Part shown: piece after piece, positions 15,720-25,428 of the stretch
How the letters are laid out: each line of letters starts with the position of its first letter
Numbering within the stretch: the first letter of the stretch is position 1
Source: Clostridium tepidiprofundi DSM 19306
GTDB taxonomy: Bacteria; Bacillota; Clostridia; Clostridiales; Clostridiaceae
Length of the DNA stretch: 57,536 bases
Assembly: GCF_001594005.1 (NCBI RefSeq)
Contig: NZ_LTBA01000003.1
Coordinates: forward strand, 1 to 57,536
Direction: 5' to 3'
The notes under the pieces: model-generated
The model's database searches: none
Told to the model about the DNA's origin: nothing
The model's input: only the letters and a program-made list of their open reading frames with translations
Translations under genes and position numbers: made by a program

Positions 15720-16661
15720 CTCTCTTCTTAGTTCATTTGCTATCTTTTCTATTTTACGAAATCTATGATTTATTCCTGATTTACCTACAGGTGGTTCAAG
15801 CATCTGTCCTAATTCCTTTAGTGATATTTCTGGATATTTTAATCTTAATTCTGCTATTTCTCTTAAATTTTGAGGAAGTCTCTTAAGTCCTATTTCTTTT
15901 TCTATTAACTTGATACTTCTAATCTGCCTAACAGCGGCATTTACAGTTTTATTCAAATTAGCAGTTTCACAATTTACTAATCTATTGACTTTATTTCTCA
16001 TTTCCTTCATTATTCTTACATTTTCTATATGAAGGAGACTATTATGAGCTCCTATTATATTCAATACATCAACTATTTGTTGTCCTTCTTTAAGGTATAC
16101 TATATAACTATTTTTTCTCTTAATAACCTTTGAATTAAGGTTGAATGAATTTACAAGTTCACTTAACTCATCAGCATATTCCTTATTATGAGTAACAAAC
16201 TCAAGATGATAAGCCTTCTCTGGATTGCTTATGCTTCCACCACCCAAAAAAGCTCCTCTAATATAAGCTTTTTTATACAAATCATTTGATATAATATATT
16301 CAGGTATACCATAATGCAAAGTAAAATACTCATTATCACCTAATATAGAAATTTCTCTCAAAAAATCTCTTACACCCATTTCTTCAGTAATCATAACGAT
16401 ATATACATTATTCTTTTTTAAAGAATTGCTTCTTCTAACCAATAATCTAGTATGTATATCAAAATGCTCTTTAAGAAGTTTAAATATTAGTCTAGCTATA
16501 GCAGCATTTTCTGTTGTTACTTTAAAACTAATCCTTCTCTGCGAACCAATCGAAAGTGATCCACTTACCTTCATAATTCCAGATAATATCGCTCTAGCTT
16601 CTTCCTTTGAAATATTAGAAATCCTACAAACTTCCCTTTTAACTTTAGCTGAAAACGACAT
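15714..16661 (-). CDS. whiA: Probable DNA-binding protein WhiA
   Basis: A 315-residue WhiA (DUF199) protein. The N-terminal two-thirds has a LAGLIDADG-like fold without nuclease function (KKAYIRGAFLGGGSISNPEKAYHLEF). The C-terminal helix-turn-helix contains LPQNLREIAELRLKYPEISLKELGQMLEPPVGKSG. In Streptomyces it controls sporulation; in Bacillus it affects cell division and chromosome segregation. TAGGAG precedes the ATG. It is third in the conserved rapZ-glmR-whiA cluster, but a small R3 repeat lies between glmR and whiA. Confidence 0.93.
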   Translation of the reverse strand: MSFSAKVKREVCRISNISKEEARAILSGIMKVSGSLSIGSQRRISFKVTTENAAIARLIFKLLKEHFDIHTRLLVRRSNSLKKNNVYIVMITEEMGVRDFLREISILGDNEYFTLHYGIPEYIISNDLYKKAYIRGAFLGGGSISNPEKAYHLEFVTHNKEYADELSELVNSFNLNSKVIKRKNSYIVYLKEGQQIVDVLNIIGAHNSLLHIENVRIMKEMRNKVNRLVNCETANLNKTVNAAVRQIRSIKLIEKEIGLKRLPQNLREIAELRLKYPEISLKELGQMLEPPVGKSGINHRFRKIEKIANELRREN

Positions 16662-16693
16662 AATTTATTTCTCCTATATCATTTATTTCTCAA

Positions 16694-16764
16694 TTAGGCA
16701 TTTTTAAAAATTAACAGTTCAAATATACTATCATACTGACTAATTATTTTTTCAATATGCCTAA
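16694..16764. repeat. Short R3 inverted-repeat element between glmR and whiA
   Basis: 71 bp starting TTAGGCATTTTTAAAAATTA and ending TTTTTTCAATATGCCTAA, imperfect terminal inverted repeats of about 28 bp. TCAA is present on both sides. It abuts the glmR stop codon. The longer copy is at 50017-50182. Confidence 0.6.
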
Positions 16765-17766
16765 TCAAATATCTATAAAATTTTTCATGATAACTGATGA
16801 TATTTTATCAGCATCATGCCTTACATGTTCATTCTTCACTTTGACAAAATCACCTTTAATTATTTTTATATTTAGATTGTTTATTTCTTTCTCGCAAAAA
16901 TTTACAATTGATGCTTCTTCCTCGAGATATCTTTTCTCTAACTCTTTATCTATTGTTCCCGTATTTACTATAACATAATCAATAATATCTTTTCCTGCAT
17001 GATTTAAAATTGCGTTTATATGCTCACTCACATTATATCCGTCTGTTTCTCCTCTTTGCGTCATAATATTTGAAATATAAACCTTAACAGCCTTTGTTTT
17101 ATAAAGTTCATCACTTATTTCATTTACTAAAATATTAGGAATTATACTAGTATACAAGCTCCCCGGACCTAAAATTACAATATCTGCCTCCCTTATAGCT
17201 ATAACAGCCTCATATAAAGCTTTTGCATTCTTAGGTTCAATAAACACACTGTCAATGCCACTTCTACTTTCAATTACAGCTTTAGGGATGTTGGATTCTC
17301 CTGAAACTATTTGTCCATTTTTTAATTTTGCTTTGAGAGTTATTTTATCCAAACTTACAGGAAGCACTTTCCCTTTGACAGCTAAAACATAACTCATTTT
17401 TCTAACTGCTTCCATAAAGTTTTCTGATATTCCATCCATTGCAGCCAAAAATAAATTTCCAAAGCTTTGATTTTTTAATATTCCTTCTTTGAATCTATAT
17501 TGAAGTAATTCTTCCATGACGGGCTCAGTATCTGCAAGTGCAAGTATACAATTTCTAATATCACCCGGTGGTATCATTCCTAAATCATGTCGCAAAACAC
17601 CAGATCCACCACCATCATCAGCTACCGTCACAATAGCTGTAATATTGCTTGTAAATGCTTTAAGTCCTCTTAATATTGTTGATAAACCCGTTCCACCACC
17701 TATAACAACTATTTTAGTGTCATCAATCGATTTCTCATAATCGATTATTTTTTGTCCAAACATCAT
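16765..17766 (-). CDS. glmR: YvcK/GlmR-family regulator of cell-wall precursor supply
   Basis: A 333-residue YvcK protein with a CofD-like Rossmann fold: [29 protein letters not shown] and [15 protein letters not shown] are family motifs. In Bacillus it binds UDP-GlcNAc, stimulates GlmS and is needed on gluconeogenic carbon sources. The start overlaps the rapZ stop by 4 bases (ATGA), showing translational coupling. Its stop codon lies directly beside a 71-bp R3 repeat, which may supply the last bases of the gene. Confidence 0.9.
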   Translation of the reverse strand: MMFGQKIIDYEKSIDDTKIVVIGGGTGLSTILRGLKAFTSNITAIVTVADDGGGSGVLRHDLGMIPPGDIRNCILALADTEPVMEELLQYRFKEGILKNQSFGNLFLAAMDGISENFMEAVRKMSYVLAVKGKVLPVSLDKITLKAKLKNGQIVSGESNIPKAVIESRSGIDSVFIEPKNAKALYEAVIAIREADIVILGPGSLYTSIIPNILVNEISDELYKTKAVKVYISNIMTQRGETDGYNVSEHINAILNHAGKDIIDYVIVNTGTIDKELEKRYLEEEASIVNFCEKEINNLNIKIIKGDFVKVKNEHVRHDADKISSVIMKNFIDI

Positions 17767-18647
17767 AATTTTTTTACACTCCTATTTGCATCCTCATCAA
17801 TATCTCTATGCTGAACATTTACATAAAAACCTTTATGATCTAGCATTTTATAAACTCTATCAGCAATTGTTACAGATCTATGTCTTCCACCAGTGCATCC
17901 AATAGAAATTATTAGTTGCCTTTTTCCTTCTTTTTTGTATCTCGGTATTAAATATTCAAGTAAGTCAATCAATTTCTTAGTAAAAATATTTGTTTCCTCA
18001 AAAGCAAGCACATAATCACTAACAGGCTTATCTAATCCTGAATATTTCTTAAGTTCTGGTACATAATATGGATTTGGTAAAAATCTAACATCAAAAACCA
18101 AATCAGAGTCCACAGGAATACCATATTTAAATCCAAATGATAACACTGTAACCATAATTTCCGTTTCGATTTGTCCTATTTCACCATATATTTCCGAAAT
18201 TTTATCCCTTAATTCCCAAATAGACAATTTAGAAGTATTAATAATATTATCTGCTCTATCACGTATTTGACTTAATTTTTCTCTTTCTATATTTATTCCC
18301 TCAATTATTCTACCTTCTTGTGCTAATGGATGCTTTCTTCTAGACTCTTTGTATCTTTTAATCAAAATATCATCATCTGCTTCTAAAAACAGAATATCAT
18401 ACTTATAATTTTCTTCTTTGAGATAATTCAAACTATTAAATACATCATCAAAGAATTCTCCACCTCTAATATCTATAACAAGAGCCACTTTATTTATCTT
18501 TCCAAAAGTTTTAGAACATGCTTCTGCGAATTTTGGTATTAATGTTGGCGGCAAATTATCCACACAAAAATAGCCTAAATCTTCCAAACATCTTACAGCT
18601 TGAGTTCTGCCTGCTCCAGATAATCCACTAACTATTACAAATTTCAT
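17763..18647 (-). CDS. rapZ: RNase adaptor RapZ / nucleotide-binding protein YvcJ
   Basis: A 294-residue P-loop protein. Walker A is GLSGAGRT at residues 8-15, and the C-terminal domain has the conserved [13 protein letters not shown]. In E. coli RapZ targets the sRNA GlmZ for RNase E; the Firmicute homologue binds nucleotides and affects competence, and its exact role is less clear. GGGGGC precedes the ATG. It heads the rapZ-glmR-whiA operon, downstream of an R2 element, so the operon needs its own promoter there. Confidence 0.9.
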   Translation of the reverse strand: MKFVIVSGLSGAGRTQAVRCLEDLGYFCVDNLPPTLIPKFAEACSKTFGKINKVALVIDIRGGEFFDDVFNSLNYLKEENYKYDILFLEADDDILIKRYKESRRKHPLAQEGRIIEGINIEREKLSQIRDRADNIINTSKLSIWELRDKISEIYGEIGQIETEIMVTVLSFGFKYGIPVDSDLVFDVRFLPNPYYVPELKKYSGLDKPVSDYVLAFEETNIFTKKLIDLLEYLIPRYKKEGKRQLIISIGCTGGRHRSVTIADRVYKMLDHKGFYVNVQHRDIDEDANRSVKKL

Positions 18648-18723
18648 AAAAACGCCCCCATTCTTTAGATACCATTATAATATATCATCATTAGTATAAT
18701 TATACCACAGGTTATTTTTGCAT

Positions 18724-18854
18724 CTTCAATTCGTAATATGCAATATAAATATTTAATATCATATATTTTTTATTAATATTCACTATAAAAATCTCTGCAT
18801 ACTGCATTTTTTCGTTGTAATATGTATGATAAAAATCTAAATTACGAATTGAAG
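18724..18854 (+). mobile_element. 131-bp MITE-like element (R2 copy 2) with 8-bp target duplication
   Basis: Same ends as the 13345 copy (CTTCAATTCGTAAT / ATTACGAATTGAAG), near-identical interior and the same length. It is flanked by TTTTGCAT at 18716-18723 and 18855-18862, an exact 8-bp target duplication. It lies between hisC and rapZ. The near identity of the two copies implies recent movement. Confidence 0.92.
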
Positions 18855-18876
18855 TTTTGCATTTCATTTCGATAAA

Positions 18877-18908
18877 AGAAGAGGTTGCCTTTAAGACTTA
18901 CCTCTTCT
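18877..18908 (-). terminator. Terminator of hisC
   Basis: AGAAGAGGT and ACCTCTTCT form a 9-bp stem with a 14-base loop. On minus it is followed by TTTATC. It separates hisC from the downstream R2 element and rapZ. Confidence 0.7.
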
Positions 18909-18961
18909 AAATCTCACTTATGATTTCTATTGCTTATTTTACTACTACAAATTAATTCTTT

Positions 18962-20047
18962 CTATAATGAATTTTTCAAACATTCAATGAATTTTTTATT
19001 CTGTTCCATAGTACCTATTGTTACTCTCAACCATCCAGGCATTCCAAGCAAATGACCTGGTCTTACAATCATACCTTGTCTTAACAATTTATCGAAAATA
19101 ACTTCACTGCTAGCCTTAGTATTTACCATTATGAAATTCGAATTTGTATCAATATAAGGTAAATTCATTTCCTTGAATTGTTCATATAAGTATTCTTTAC
19201 CTTCATTGTTTGTATCATAAACTTTCTTTATAAATTCTTCATCATCTAAAGCTGCAACTGCTGCAACTTGAGCATAAAGATTAACATCAAAAGGACCTAT
19301 AACCCTGTTCAAATATGTAACTATTTCTTCGTTAGCTATACCATATCCTACTCTAAGAGAAGCCAAACCATAAGCTTTTGAAAATGTCCTTAAACTTATC
19401 ATATTGGGATAATCATTTATATAGTTTAGAGAATCCGGAAAATCTTTATCTGTAACATACTCTATATATGCCTCATCCATAACTATAATTACGTCTTCTG
19501 GAATCTTTTTTAATAAAGCCTCAAATTCATCCTTTTTGAATATTGTACCCGTCGGATTATTTGGATTACAAAACCATATAATTCTTGTTCTTTCTGTAAT
19601 AGCTGATACCATGGCTTCTATATCCAATCCATTATCTTTCATAGGAATCTTAATGCACTTACCACCCATCAGCTTTGTTGCTGATTCATATCTTGGAAAA
19701 GTAACTTCAGCCATTATTGATTCTTCTCCGGGCTTTAAAAACACCTCACAAATACATCTTATCAATGCATCTGATCCTTCACCGCAAAAAATCTGTTCAT
19801 GCTTAACACCATATTTTTTTGCAAGCTTGTTCTTTAATTCGTAATTTGAAGCATCTGGATACATTTGGCTTTCATCAATTATTGATTTAATAGCCTGCTT
19901 TGCTTTAGGAGAAGTTCCAAGAGGATTTTCATTAGAAGCTAATTTAATAACTTCATCTAATCCCAACTCTCTTTTAACCTCGCTTATAGGCTTTCCTGCC
20001 TTGTAAGGCCTTAATCCTAAAATTTCTTCTCTTACAGAATACCCCAT
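18962..20047 (-). CDS. hisC: Histidinol-phosphate aminotransferase
   Basis: A 361-residue fold-type I PLP aminotransferase. The family pattern includes LASNENPLGTSPKA near the N-terminus, FCNPNNPTGT, VMDEAYIEY and the PLP lysine in LRTFSKAYGLASLRVGYG. It transaminates histidinol phosphate, and members often accept aromatic amino-acid precursors. No other his gene is nearby, so an aromatic aminotransferase role cannot be excluded. The start ATG at 20047 follows GGAGGG; an in-frame ATG at 20080 overlaps murB and is rejected. It is 22 bases after murB, probably one transcript. Confidence 0.85.
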   Translation of the reverse strand: MGYSVREEILGLRPYKAGKPISEVKRELGLDEVIKLASNENPLGTSPKAKQAIKSIIDESQMYPDASNYELKNKLAKKYGVKHEQIFCGEGSDALIRCICEVFLKPGEESIMAEVTFPRYESATKLMGGKCIKIPMKDNGLDIEAMVSAITERTRIIWFCNPNNPTGTIFKKDEFEALLKKIPEDVIIVMDEAYIEYVTDKDFPDSLNYINDYPNMISLRTFSKAYGLASLRVGYGIANEEIVTYLNRVIGPFDVNLYAQVAAVAALDDEEFIKKVYDTNNEGKEYLYEQFKEMNLPYIDTNSNFIMVNTKASSEVIFDKLLRQGMIVRPGHLLGMPGWLRVTIGTMEQNKKFIECLKNSL

Positions 20048-20069
20048 TACATATCCCTCCAATATTTTT

Positions 20070-20984
20070 TTAATCCTCACCTATAATTTTTACTTCTGTT
20101 TCTAGTTTAACATTAAACTTTTTATACACGCTTTTTTGAACATAGGAAATCAAGCTTAATAAATCAGCTGCACTTGCATTTCCCTTATTTATTATGAAGC
20201 CTGAATGTTTTTCAGACACTTCAGCATCACCAATAGAGTACCCCTTCAAACCACTATCTTGTATTAGCTTTCCTGCATAATATCCTTCTGGCCTTTTAAA
20301 TGTGCTTCCAGCAGAAGCATATTCTAAAGGTTGCTTTTCCTTTCTTCTTCTAGTCAAATCGCTAATAGTAGAATTTATTTCATCAATATTGCCTTTCTCT
20401 AGTTTAAATACTGCTTCTAAAACAACATATCCCTTTTTCAATACCACACTATCTCTGTAAGACAGCTCTAATTCATTTCTATTTATTTTTACTATATTTA
20501 AATTATCATCTATAACAACTGCACTAACTATTATTTTTGAAATATCTCCCCCGTACGCACCTGCATTCATAGCAACTGCACCACCAACACTTCCCGGTAT
20601 TCCAGAGGCAAATTCCAATCCCGTTAATGACTTTTTAGCTGTTTTTAATGAAAGGCTTATCAATGATGCTCCAGCTTGAGCGGTAACAATATCATTATCA
20701 ATCTGTATTTTATCTAATTTAGTAAGCTTTATAACTACTCCTCTAATACCCCCATCCTTAACAAGAATATTAGAACCCTTTCCCATAACAAAGTAACTTA
20801 TACTACTATTTTTGCACAATTTTATTATATCTCTAACCTGCTCATATGTTTCAGGAGTTACCATAATATCAGAATTTCCACCAACTTTAAATGTTGTATG
20901 GTTCTTCATTGGCACATCATTTTCTATATTTTCTGAACCTATCAATTCTTTAAGCTGTATAATAAATTTATTATATTGATTCAT
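20070..20984 (-). CDS. murB: UDP-N-acetylenolpyruvoylglucosamine reductase
   Basis: A 304-residue FAD enzyme that reduces enolpyruvyl-UDP-GlcNAc to UDP-MurNAc in peptidoglycan precursor synthesis. Seen: [49 protein letters not shown], and [18 protein letters not shown] with the active-site Ser. The length fits type II MurB. AAGGAG precedes the ATG. The neighbourhood with rapZ-glmR-whiA is a conserved Firmicute cell-wall cluster. Confidence 0.94.
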   Translation of the reverse strand: MNQYNKFIIQLKELIGSENIENDVPMKNHTTFKVGGNSDIMVTPETYEQVRDIIKLCKNSSISYFVMGKGSNILVKDGGIRGVVIKLTKLDKIQIDNDIVTAQAGASLISLSLKTAKKSLTGLEFASGIPGSVGGAVAMNAGAYGGDISKIIVSAVVIDDNLNIVKINRNELELSYRDSVVLKKGYVVLEAVFKLEKGNIDEINSTISDLTRRRKEKQPLEYASAGSTFKRPEGYYAGKLIQDSGLKGYSIGDAEVSEKHSGFIINKGNASAADLLSLISYVQKSVYKKFNVKLETEVKIIGED

Positions 20985-21040
20985 AGCAAACTCCTTTTAT
21001 TATTTATGTATCATATATAGTATAATGTATATGCTATTTA

Positions 21041-21775
21041 TTAATCAAGTACTACGTCCTTTAATTTGCCTTTATTTTTTAAATATTCAATAATTTCATT
21101 TTTACTCCTACTTATTATTAATTCTTCTGGCATTTCTATATTGCTTAATAATTTAATGACTTCTCCAAATTCTCCCACATGGAAACAAGTATGTGCATCG
21201 CTTCCTGCGATTACTTTAACGCCGTACTTCTTGCAAAGCTGAGCAATTGTAAGGCAATTAGCTTCACTTCCTATTCTTGATGAAACAAATGAACTATTAT
21301 TTATTTCTATTAATATATCCTTTTCCTTTGCTTTCTTAACAACCGCTTCCTTATCAATAGGAAAGGATGGATTCCCAGGATGACCGATAATATGTACATT
21401 TGGATTATCCATAGCCTTTAAGTAAGCTCTTGTATTTTCCTCTACACTTCCCGGTTTTATACAAACATCATGGAGGCTAGCAATCATAATATCTAGCTGA
21501 TCTTGAATTGATTTTGGAATATCTAAATTCCCGTCATAATCAATAATATTTGCTTCACATCCTTTTAATACCATAACACCTTCAATTTCTCTAGGTAAAA
21601 CTTTCATGTTTCCAAAATAGAAAATATGAGGTCCACCAGGCATTGATGGTCCATGATCAGTTACTCCTAAAATCTCTATACCTTTTTTAGATGCCTCTCT
21701 TATATTTTCCATCATTGTACTATAAGCATGCCCACTAACCAATGTGTGCGTATGCAAATCTGCTATAAATTTCAT
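21041..21775 (-). CDS. PHP-domain phosphatase, YcdX type
   Basis: A 244-residue PHP-family metal-dependent phosphoesterase. Metal-binding histidines are visible in [29 protein letters not shown] and [12 protein letters not shown], spread as in the tri-zinc YcdX group. The physiological substrate of this group is not established. GAGGTGAT precedes the ATG. It is followed by murB after 56 bases. Its 5' side contains two copies of a ~28-bp leader segment and then a tandem-repeat tract reaching back to uvrC. Confidence 0.88.
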   Translation of the reverse strand: MKFIADLHTHTLVSGHAYSTMMENIREASKKGIEILGVTDHGPSMPGGPHIFYFGNMKVLPREIEGVMVLKGCEANIIDYDGNLDIPKSIQDQLDIMIASLHDVCIKPGSVEENTRAYLKAMDNPNVHIIGHPGNPSFPIDKEAVVKKAKEKDILIEINNSSFVSSRIGSEANCLTIAQLCKKYGVKVIAGSDAHTCFHVGEFGEVIKLLSNIEMPEELIISRSKNEIIEYLKNKGKLKDVVLD

Positions 21776-21782
21776 ACAATCA

Positions 21783-21876
21783 CCTCGTCTTTATATTAAG
21801 ATATCCGAAAACAAATCATAAACACCTATATTTATTAAGTCATTTAACCTCATCTTTATATTAAGGTATCCGAAAC
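21783..21876. repeat. Duplicated leader segment upstream of the PHP gene
   Basis: CCTCGTCTTTATATTAAG-ATATCCGAAAAC (21783-21812) recurs as CCTCATCTTTATATTAAG-GTATCCGAAAC (21848-21876). The first copy contains the Shine-Dalgarno sequence of the PHP gene, so the second may be a displaced duplicate of the 5' leader. Confidence 0.6.
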
Positions 21877-21980
21877 TAGGTATCAGAAAACAGAGAATCA
21901 ACATACCTAGCAAAATTATTCCTTTCACTAATTCCTAACACCTAGTAACTTGTTTTTCTTTTCCAATAATTTTCCTAGTA

Positions 21981-22143
21981 CCTAGTACCTTGTTTATACT
22001 CCTAGTACCTAGTGCCTGATACCTTGTTTACAATCCTTGTACCCTGTCTATACTCCTAGTACCGTATTTTATATCCTAGTACCCTGTTTACAATCCTAGT
22101 ACCTTGTCTATACTCCTAGTACCTTATTTACAATCCTAGTACG
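21981..22143. repeat. 20-bp tandem repeat tract in the uvrC-PHP gap
   Basis: Units start at 21981, 22001 (expanded to 34 bp), 22035, 22055, 22075, 22095 and 22115, with a truncated unit at 22135. The unit is close to CCTAGTACCTTGTTTAYAMT. The last bases mostly alternate between TATACT and ACAAT, hinting at a 40-bp parent unit. There are no unique spacers and no coding potential. Confidence 0.85.
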
Positions 22144-22150
22144 GTACCTT

Positions 22151-24016
22151 TTACTGTTTTCCTCTAAAGTATTCCATAACAGCTTCAACCGCTTTAACAG
22201 TCATTCTTGGTGTTTCCAACAATTCCTCTCTTGAAGCATTTTTTATATTTTCTATACTACCAAACTTTTTAAGAAGCTCTATTCTTCTTTTAGGTCCAAT
22301 ACTAGGTATTGTTTCTAATACAGAAAGTAATGTCTTTTTATTTCTCAAAGTTCTGTGATATGTTATTGCAAATCTATGAACTTCATCTTGTATTCTAGTA
22401 ATCAAATGCATTGATTTAGAATTTTTCTTAATAGGTAATTCAATATTATTATATATTAATCCTCTTGTTCTGTGTTTATCATCTTTGACCATTCCACAAA
22501 CAGGAATTTGAACATTTAATTTATTTAGAATATCAAGTGCAGCATTTACTTGACCTTTCCCTCCATCCATAAGTATCAAATCTGGGAAAACACAAAACTT
22601 ACCCAAAGCCAATTCTATATTATTGTCTTTAATTTTATTGATTTCTTCAAATCCATGAACAAATCTTCTTTCTATAATTTCCTTCATACTATCATAATCA
22701 TTTGCACCCTCTACAGTCTTTATTTTAAATCTCCTATAATCACTATTTTTAGGTTTCCCATTCTCAAATACAACCATACTACCTACAGAATCCATTCCCA
22801 TTAAATTTGAAATATCATAAGCCTCTATTCTGTGTGGAATTTCATCGAGCTGAAGTAGTTCTTTTAATTCATTTAATGCAATTTTATTTGCTTCTTTATC
22901 TTGTTTAATCTTCAATTTGAATTGTTCTAATGTTATTTTCGCATTACTTTTAACCATTTGCAATATTTTAAACTTTTCACCCATTTTAGGAATCTTGATA
23001 TGTACTTTAGAATCACTCTTTAGTGAAAGCCAATTTTCAATAATTTCTATATCATTTATTGCAGGTACATATATATTTTTAGGAATAAAAGCTGTACCTC
23101 CATAAAAACTTTTTAGAAAATCGCTAATTAAAATTTCATCCATGATATCAGCGGTATTATCAAACATAAAACTCTCTCTTCCAATAATCTTACCATTCCT
23201 TGAAAAGAATATCTGTACACATGTATCATTTTCATCTTTATATAAATTTATAAAGTCCTCATTATTAAATCTATTAGAAACAATTTTCTGTTTTTCTGCA
23301 ATTTTATTAACTGCCTCAATCTTATCTCTAAAAACAGCTGCCTTTTCAAATTCAAGGTTTTGAGCTGCTTTTTCCATATTCATTTTTAATTCTTCCAATA
23401 TATTTTTATTTTTACCTTTTAAAAGTTCAATAATATTATCAATAATATCATTATAATTTTTCTTATCTATCTTTCCTGCACAAGGCGCACTGCACTTACC
23501 TATATGATAATTTAAGCAAGGTCTATCTTTTCTACCATATTCTTTAATAGCTTTCTTACAAGTTCTTATAGTAAAAATCTTTCCTATCAAATCCATTACA
23601 TAATATACAGCTTTAGCATCAGTATACGGTCCAAAGTATTTTGAACCATCATTTGCATAATTCCTTGTCACAAACACCCTTGGGAATTCTTCATTGACCG
23701 TAATCTTTATAAAAGGATAATATTTGTCATCTTTCAACACGATATTATATTTAGGACTATATTTCTTTATTAAATTACACTCTAAAATAAGAGCTTCCAT
23801 TTCAGAATCAGTCACAATATACTCAAATTCAGCAATATTTTTAATCATTGCTTTGACTTTTTCTGTATGATTCTTCGAATTTTGAAAATATTGGCGCACC
23901 CTGTTTTTTAGTATTTTAGCTTTTCCTACATAAATAACTTCACCCAAATCATTTTTCATTATGTAAACCCCTGATTTTTCAGGCAAAATCTTTAATTGAT
24001 ATTCAAAATCAAACAA
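22151..24016 (-). CDS. uvrC: Excinuclease ABC subunit C
   Basis: A 621-residue UvrC. The N-terminal GIY-YIG nuclease (GVYIMKNDLGEVIYVGKA) makes the 3' incision. A UVR domain for UvrB contact lies at about 200-235. The C-terminal RNase H-like nuclease (AYDISNLMGMDSVGSMVVF, DGGKGQVNAAL) makes the 5' incision and ends in tandem helix-hairpin-helix (IPSIGPKRRIELLKKFG). The start is a TTG at 24016 with GGGCGGTG just upstream; no better ATG exists at the domain start. Its partners uvrB and uvrA are 16-20 kb away in this window. Confidence 0.95.
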   Translation of the reverse strand: MFDFEYQLKILPEKSGVYIMKNDLGEVIYVGKAKILKNRVRQYFQNSKNHTEKVKAMIKNIAEFEYIVTDSEMEALILECNLIKKYSPKYNIVLKDDKYYPFIKITVNEEFPRVFVTRNYANDGSKYFGPYTDAKAVYYVMDLIGKIFTIRTCKKAIKEYGRKDRPCLNYHIGKCSAPCAGKIDKKNYNDIIDNIIELLKGKNKNILEELKMNMEKAAQNLEFEKAAVFRDKIEAVNKIAEKQKIVSNRFNNEDFINLYKDENDTCVQIFFSRNGKIIGRESFMFDNTADIMDEILISDFLKSFYGGTAFIPKNIYVPAINDIEIIENWLSLKSDSKVHIKIPKMGEKFKILQMVKSNAKITLEQFKLKIKQDKEANKIALNELKELLQLDEIPHRIEAYDISNLMGMDSVGSMVVFENGKPKNSDYRRFKIKTVEGANDYDSMKEIIERRFVHGFEEINKIKDNNIELALGKFCVFPDLILMDGGKGQVNAALDILNKLNVQIPVCGMVKDDKHRTRGLIYNNIELPIKKNSKSMHLITRIQDEVHRFAITYHRTLRNKKTLLSVLETIPSIGPKRRIELLKKFGSIENIKNASREELLETPRMTVKAVEAVMEYFRGKQ

Positions 24017-24039
24017 AATAACACCGCCCTCTTATTTCA

Positions 24040-24645
24040 CTATACATGCATACTAGGTAGCATGTAAACCATATAAACAAGTGCTAAAGTACTTATAATA
24101 CCTTCAATAAACTTACCTGTCTTTGATCCAACTTTGAAAGCTAAAGGTAATTTTATCTTTTTTCGTAAAAACGGATAAAAAAGTGGCAAACCCATCTTTG
24201 TCATACTGTCGCAAATAAGATGAGTACTATACCCTAGAATAACATAATACTTTATCTGAGGCATACCAAAAGTCTTACCAAAATATTCCGATACAAATCC
24301 AAATACCCAAAGTCCTATCAAGCTATGTGTTAACCCATTTCTATGTGAAGATATACCTATAAATATAAAACTTATTCCAAGTGCTTTTAAGGCTTTTTCA
24401 TTGGTATACAAATAATCAAACCATAGAACCAGCACTCCTAATGAAAAATACAATATCATCTTAGTAGTCTTGTTCTTTATTGGTAAAATATATTTATTGA
24501 ACAAACTTTTAGGATGATCTATGTCTGGCAGTAATGCTGCAAAAACAACTATAAACATACCTAAAAAACTAAACTTACCTGGTAATTTATTAGCTAAAGC
24601 CACATATGATGCAGCTCCTACTATAGCATGAGTTTTTCCTTCCAT
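24040..24645 (-). CDS. YdjM-family inner-membrane metal-dependent hydrolase
   Basis: A 201-residue integral membrane protein of the YdjM/DUF457 family. Features: THAIVGA near the N-terminus, LLPDIDHPKS, and HRNGLTHSLIG with conserved histidines, plus about four membrane segments. Family members are annotated as predicted metal-dependent hydrolases, and E. coli YdjM is LexA-regulated. A LexA-like palindrome lies 50 bases upstream, which fits. AAGGAG precedes the ATG. The biochemical substrate is unknown. Confidence 0.82.
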   Translation of the reverse strand: MEGKTHAIVGAASYVALANKLPGKFSFLGMFIVVFAALLPDIDHPKSLFNKYILPIKNKTTKMILYFSLGVLVLWFDYLYTNEKALKALGISFIFIGISSHRNGLTHSLIGLWVFGFVSEYFGKTFGMPQIKYYVILGYSTHLICDSMTKMGLPLFYPFLRKKIKLPLAFKVGSKTGKFIEGIISTLALVYMVYMLPSMHV

Positions 24646-24695
24646 ATTTTTTCTCCTTTGTTATTATGCAGTTAATTATTTTGTCGTTTTTTATA

Positions 24696-24709
24696 CGGAC
24701 ATATGTTCA
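24696..24709 (-). promoter_or_regulatory. LexA-like SOS box upstream of ydjM-like gene
   Basis: CGGACATATGTTCA differs at two positions from the Firmicute LexA consensus CGAACATATGTTCG. On minus it follows a TAAAAT that could be a -10 element and lies 50 bases before the start codon. Confidence 0.55.
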
Positions 24710-24913
24710 AGTACATTTTAACATATTTCGTCATTATTTTACACAACAAATATAGATTAAAGCTTTTACCTTCTATGTTATTTATTAAAGCTCTGATGCA
24801 TTTTGGTAATAAGTTTAAGGATATGCTAGAAGATGTGTCATTTAGTTTAGGTGCTGGCATTGTATCTATAAATTATCCGGTTCTTTCATATCTCGATGAT
24901 TATTATCTAGAAA

Positions 24914-24960
24914 TATATTGGTAAAGGGAATGGTTAATAACCATTCCCTTTACCAATATA
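24914..24960. terminator. 47-bp perfect palindrome acting as terminator
   Basis: Arms of 23 bp (24914-24936 and 24938-24960) around a single central base at 24937. It contains the stop codon of the minus-strand gene at 24934. It could terminate from both sides. There is no adjacent T-run of note. Confidence 0.75.
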
Positions 24961-25428
24961 CAAAACTTTTGAACCTCTAAAACTACAATATCTATCATCT
25001 GTTAATATTTTAATAATTTTAAATTTACCTTTTAATTTTTTCACAAAAACAAGTTCAGATGCAGTCCATTCTTTATTTATATATTTTATATTTGCATTTG
25101 CTTCGACAATATAAATTCTCTTTTTAGCATCATAAGTTATATTTTGTATCCACCCCATATTATCTGGAGGATAATTTATTTTATATTCATATTGCTTTTT
25201 TAGCTTTTTTATTTGTTTTAAATCATTTATATAATCAGATGAGCTATAATTAAATAGTTGCAAAGCACTATCATATTTTTCTTTTGAGATATTATCATAG
25301 TATGTTGATACAATATTTTTAATTTTCTTATTTACATTTGGTTTAACTGATTGTTTTAAAGTAAAATAATGTATACCAACTATAAAAGTCAAAAAACATG
25401 TAAATAATGTTAATATTTTTTTTTTCAA
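24934..25428 (-). CDS. Putative exported or membrane-anchored protein of unknown function
   Basis: A 164-residue protein with an N-terminal hydrophobic segment (residues about 4-22, ILTLFTCFLTFIVGIHYF), so it is probably anchored or secreted. The rest is lysine- and tyrosine-rich and predicted mixed alpha/beta (IKNIVSTYYDNISKEKYDSAL at the start), reminiscent of NTF2-like extracellular domains, although I do not recognise a named family. The start is a TTG at 25428 with AGAGGTG upstream. Its last codons lie in a 47-bp perfect palindrome. It is monocistronic. Confidence 0.65.
   Translation of the reverse strand: MKKKILTLFTCFLTFIVGIHYFTLKQSVKPNVNKKIKNIVSTYYDNISKEKYDSALQLFNYSSSDYINDLKQIKKLKKQYEYKINYPPDNMGWIQNITYDAKKRIYIVEANANIKYINKEWTASELVFVKKLKGKFKIIKILTDDRYCSFRGSKVLYIGKGNGY

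Noticed and set aside
18962-20080. Longer hisC start at 20080
   Set aside because: It would overlap murB, while GGAGGG sits 7 bases before the ATG at 20047.
21981-22143. Possible CRISPR array in the uvrC-PHP gap
   Set aside because: Units are 20 bp and contiguous, with no spacer of independent sequence and no cas genes.
24703-24924. 73-codon plus-strand reading frame ending in the 47-bp palindrome
   Set aside because: No Shine-Dalgarno sequence at any of its ATGs and no recognisable domain; it overlaps the LexA-like box and promoter region of the ydjM-like gene. A weak possibility only.
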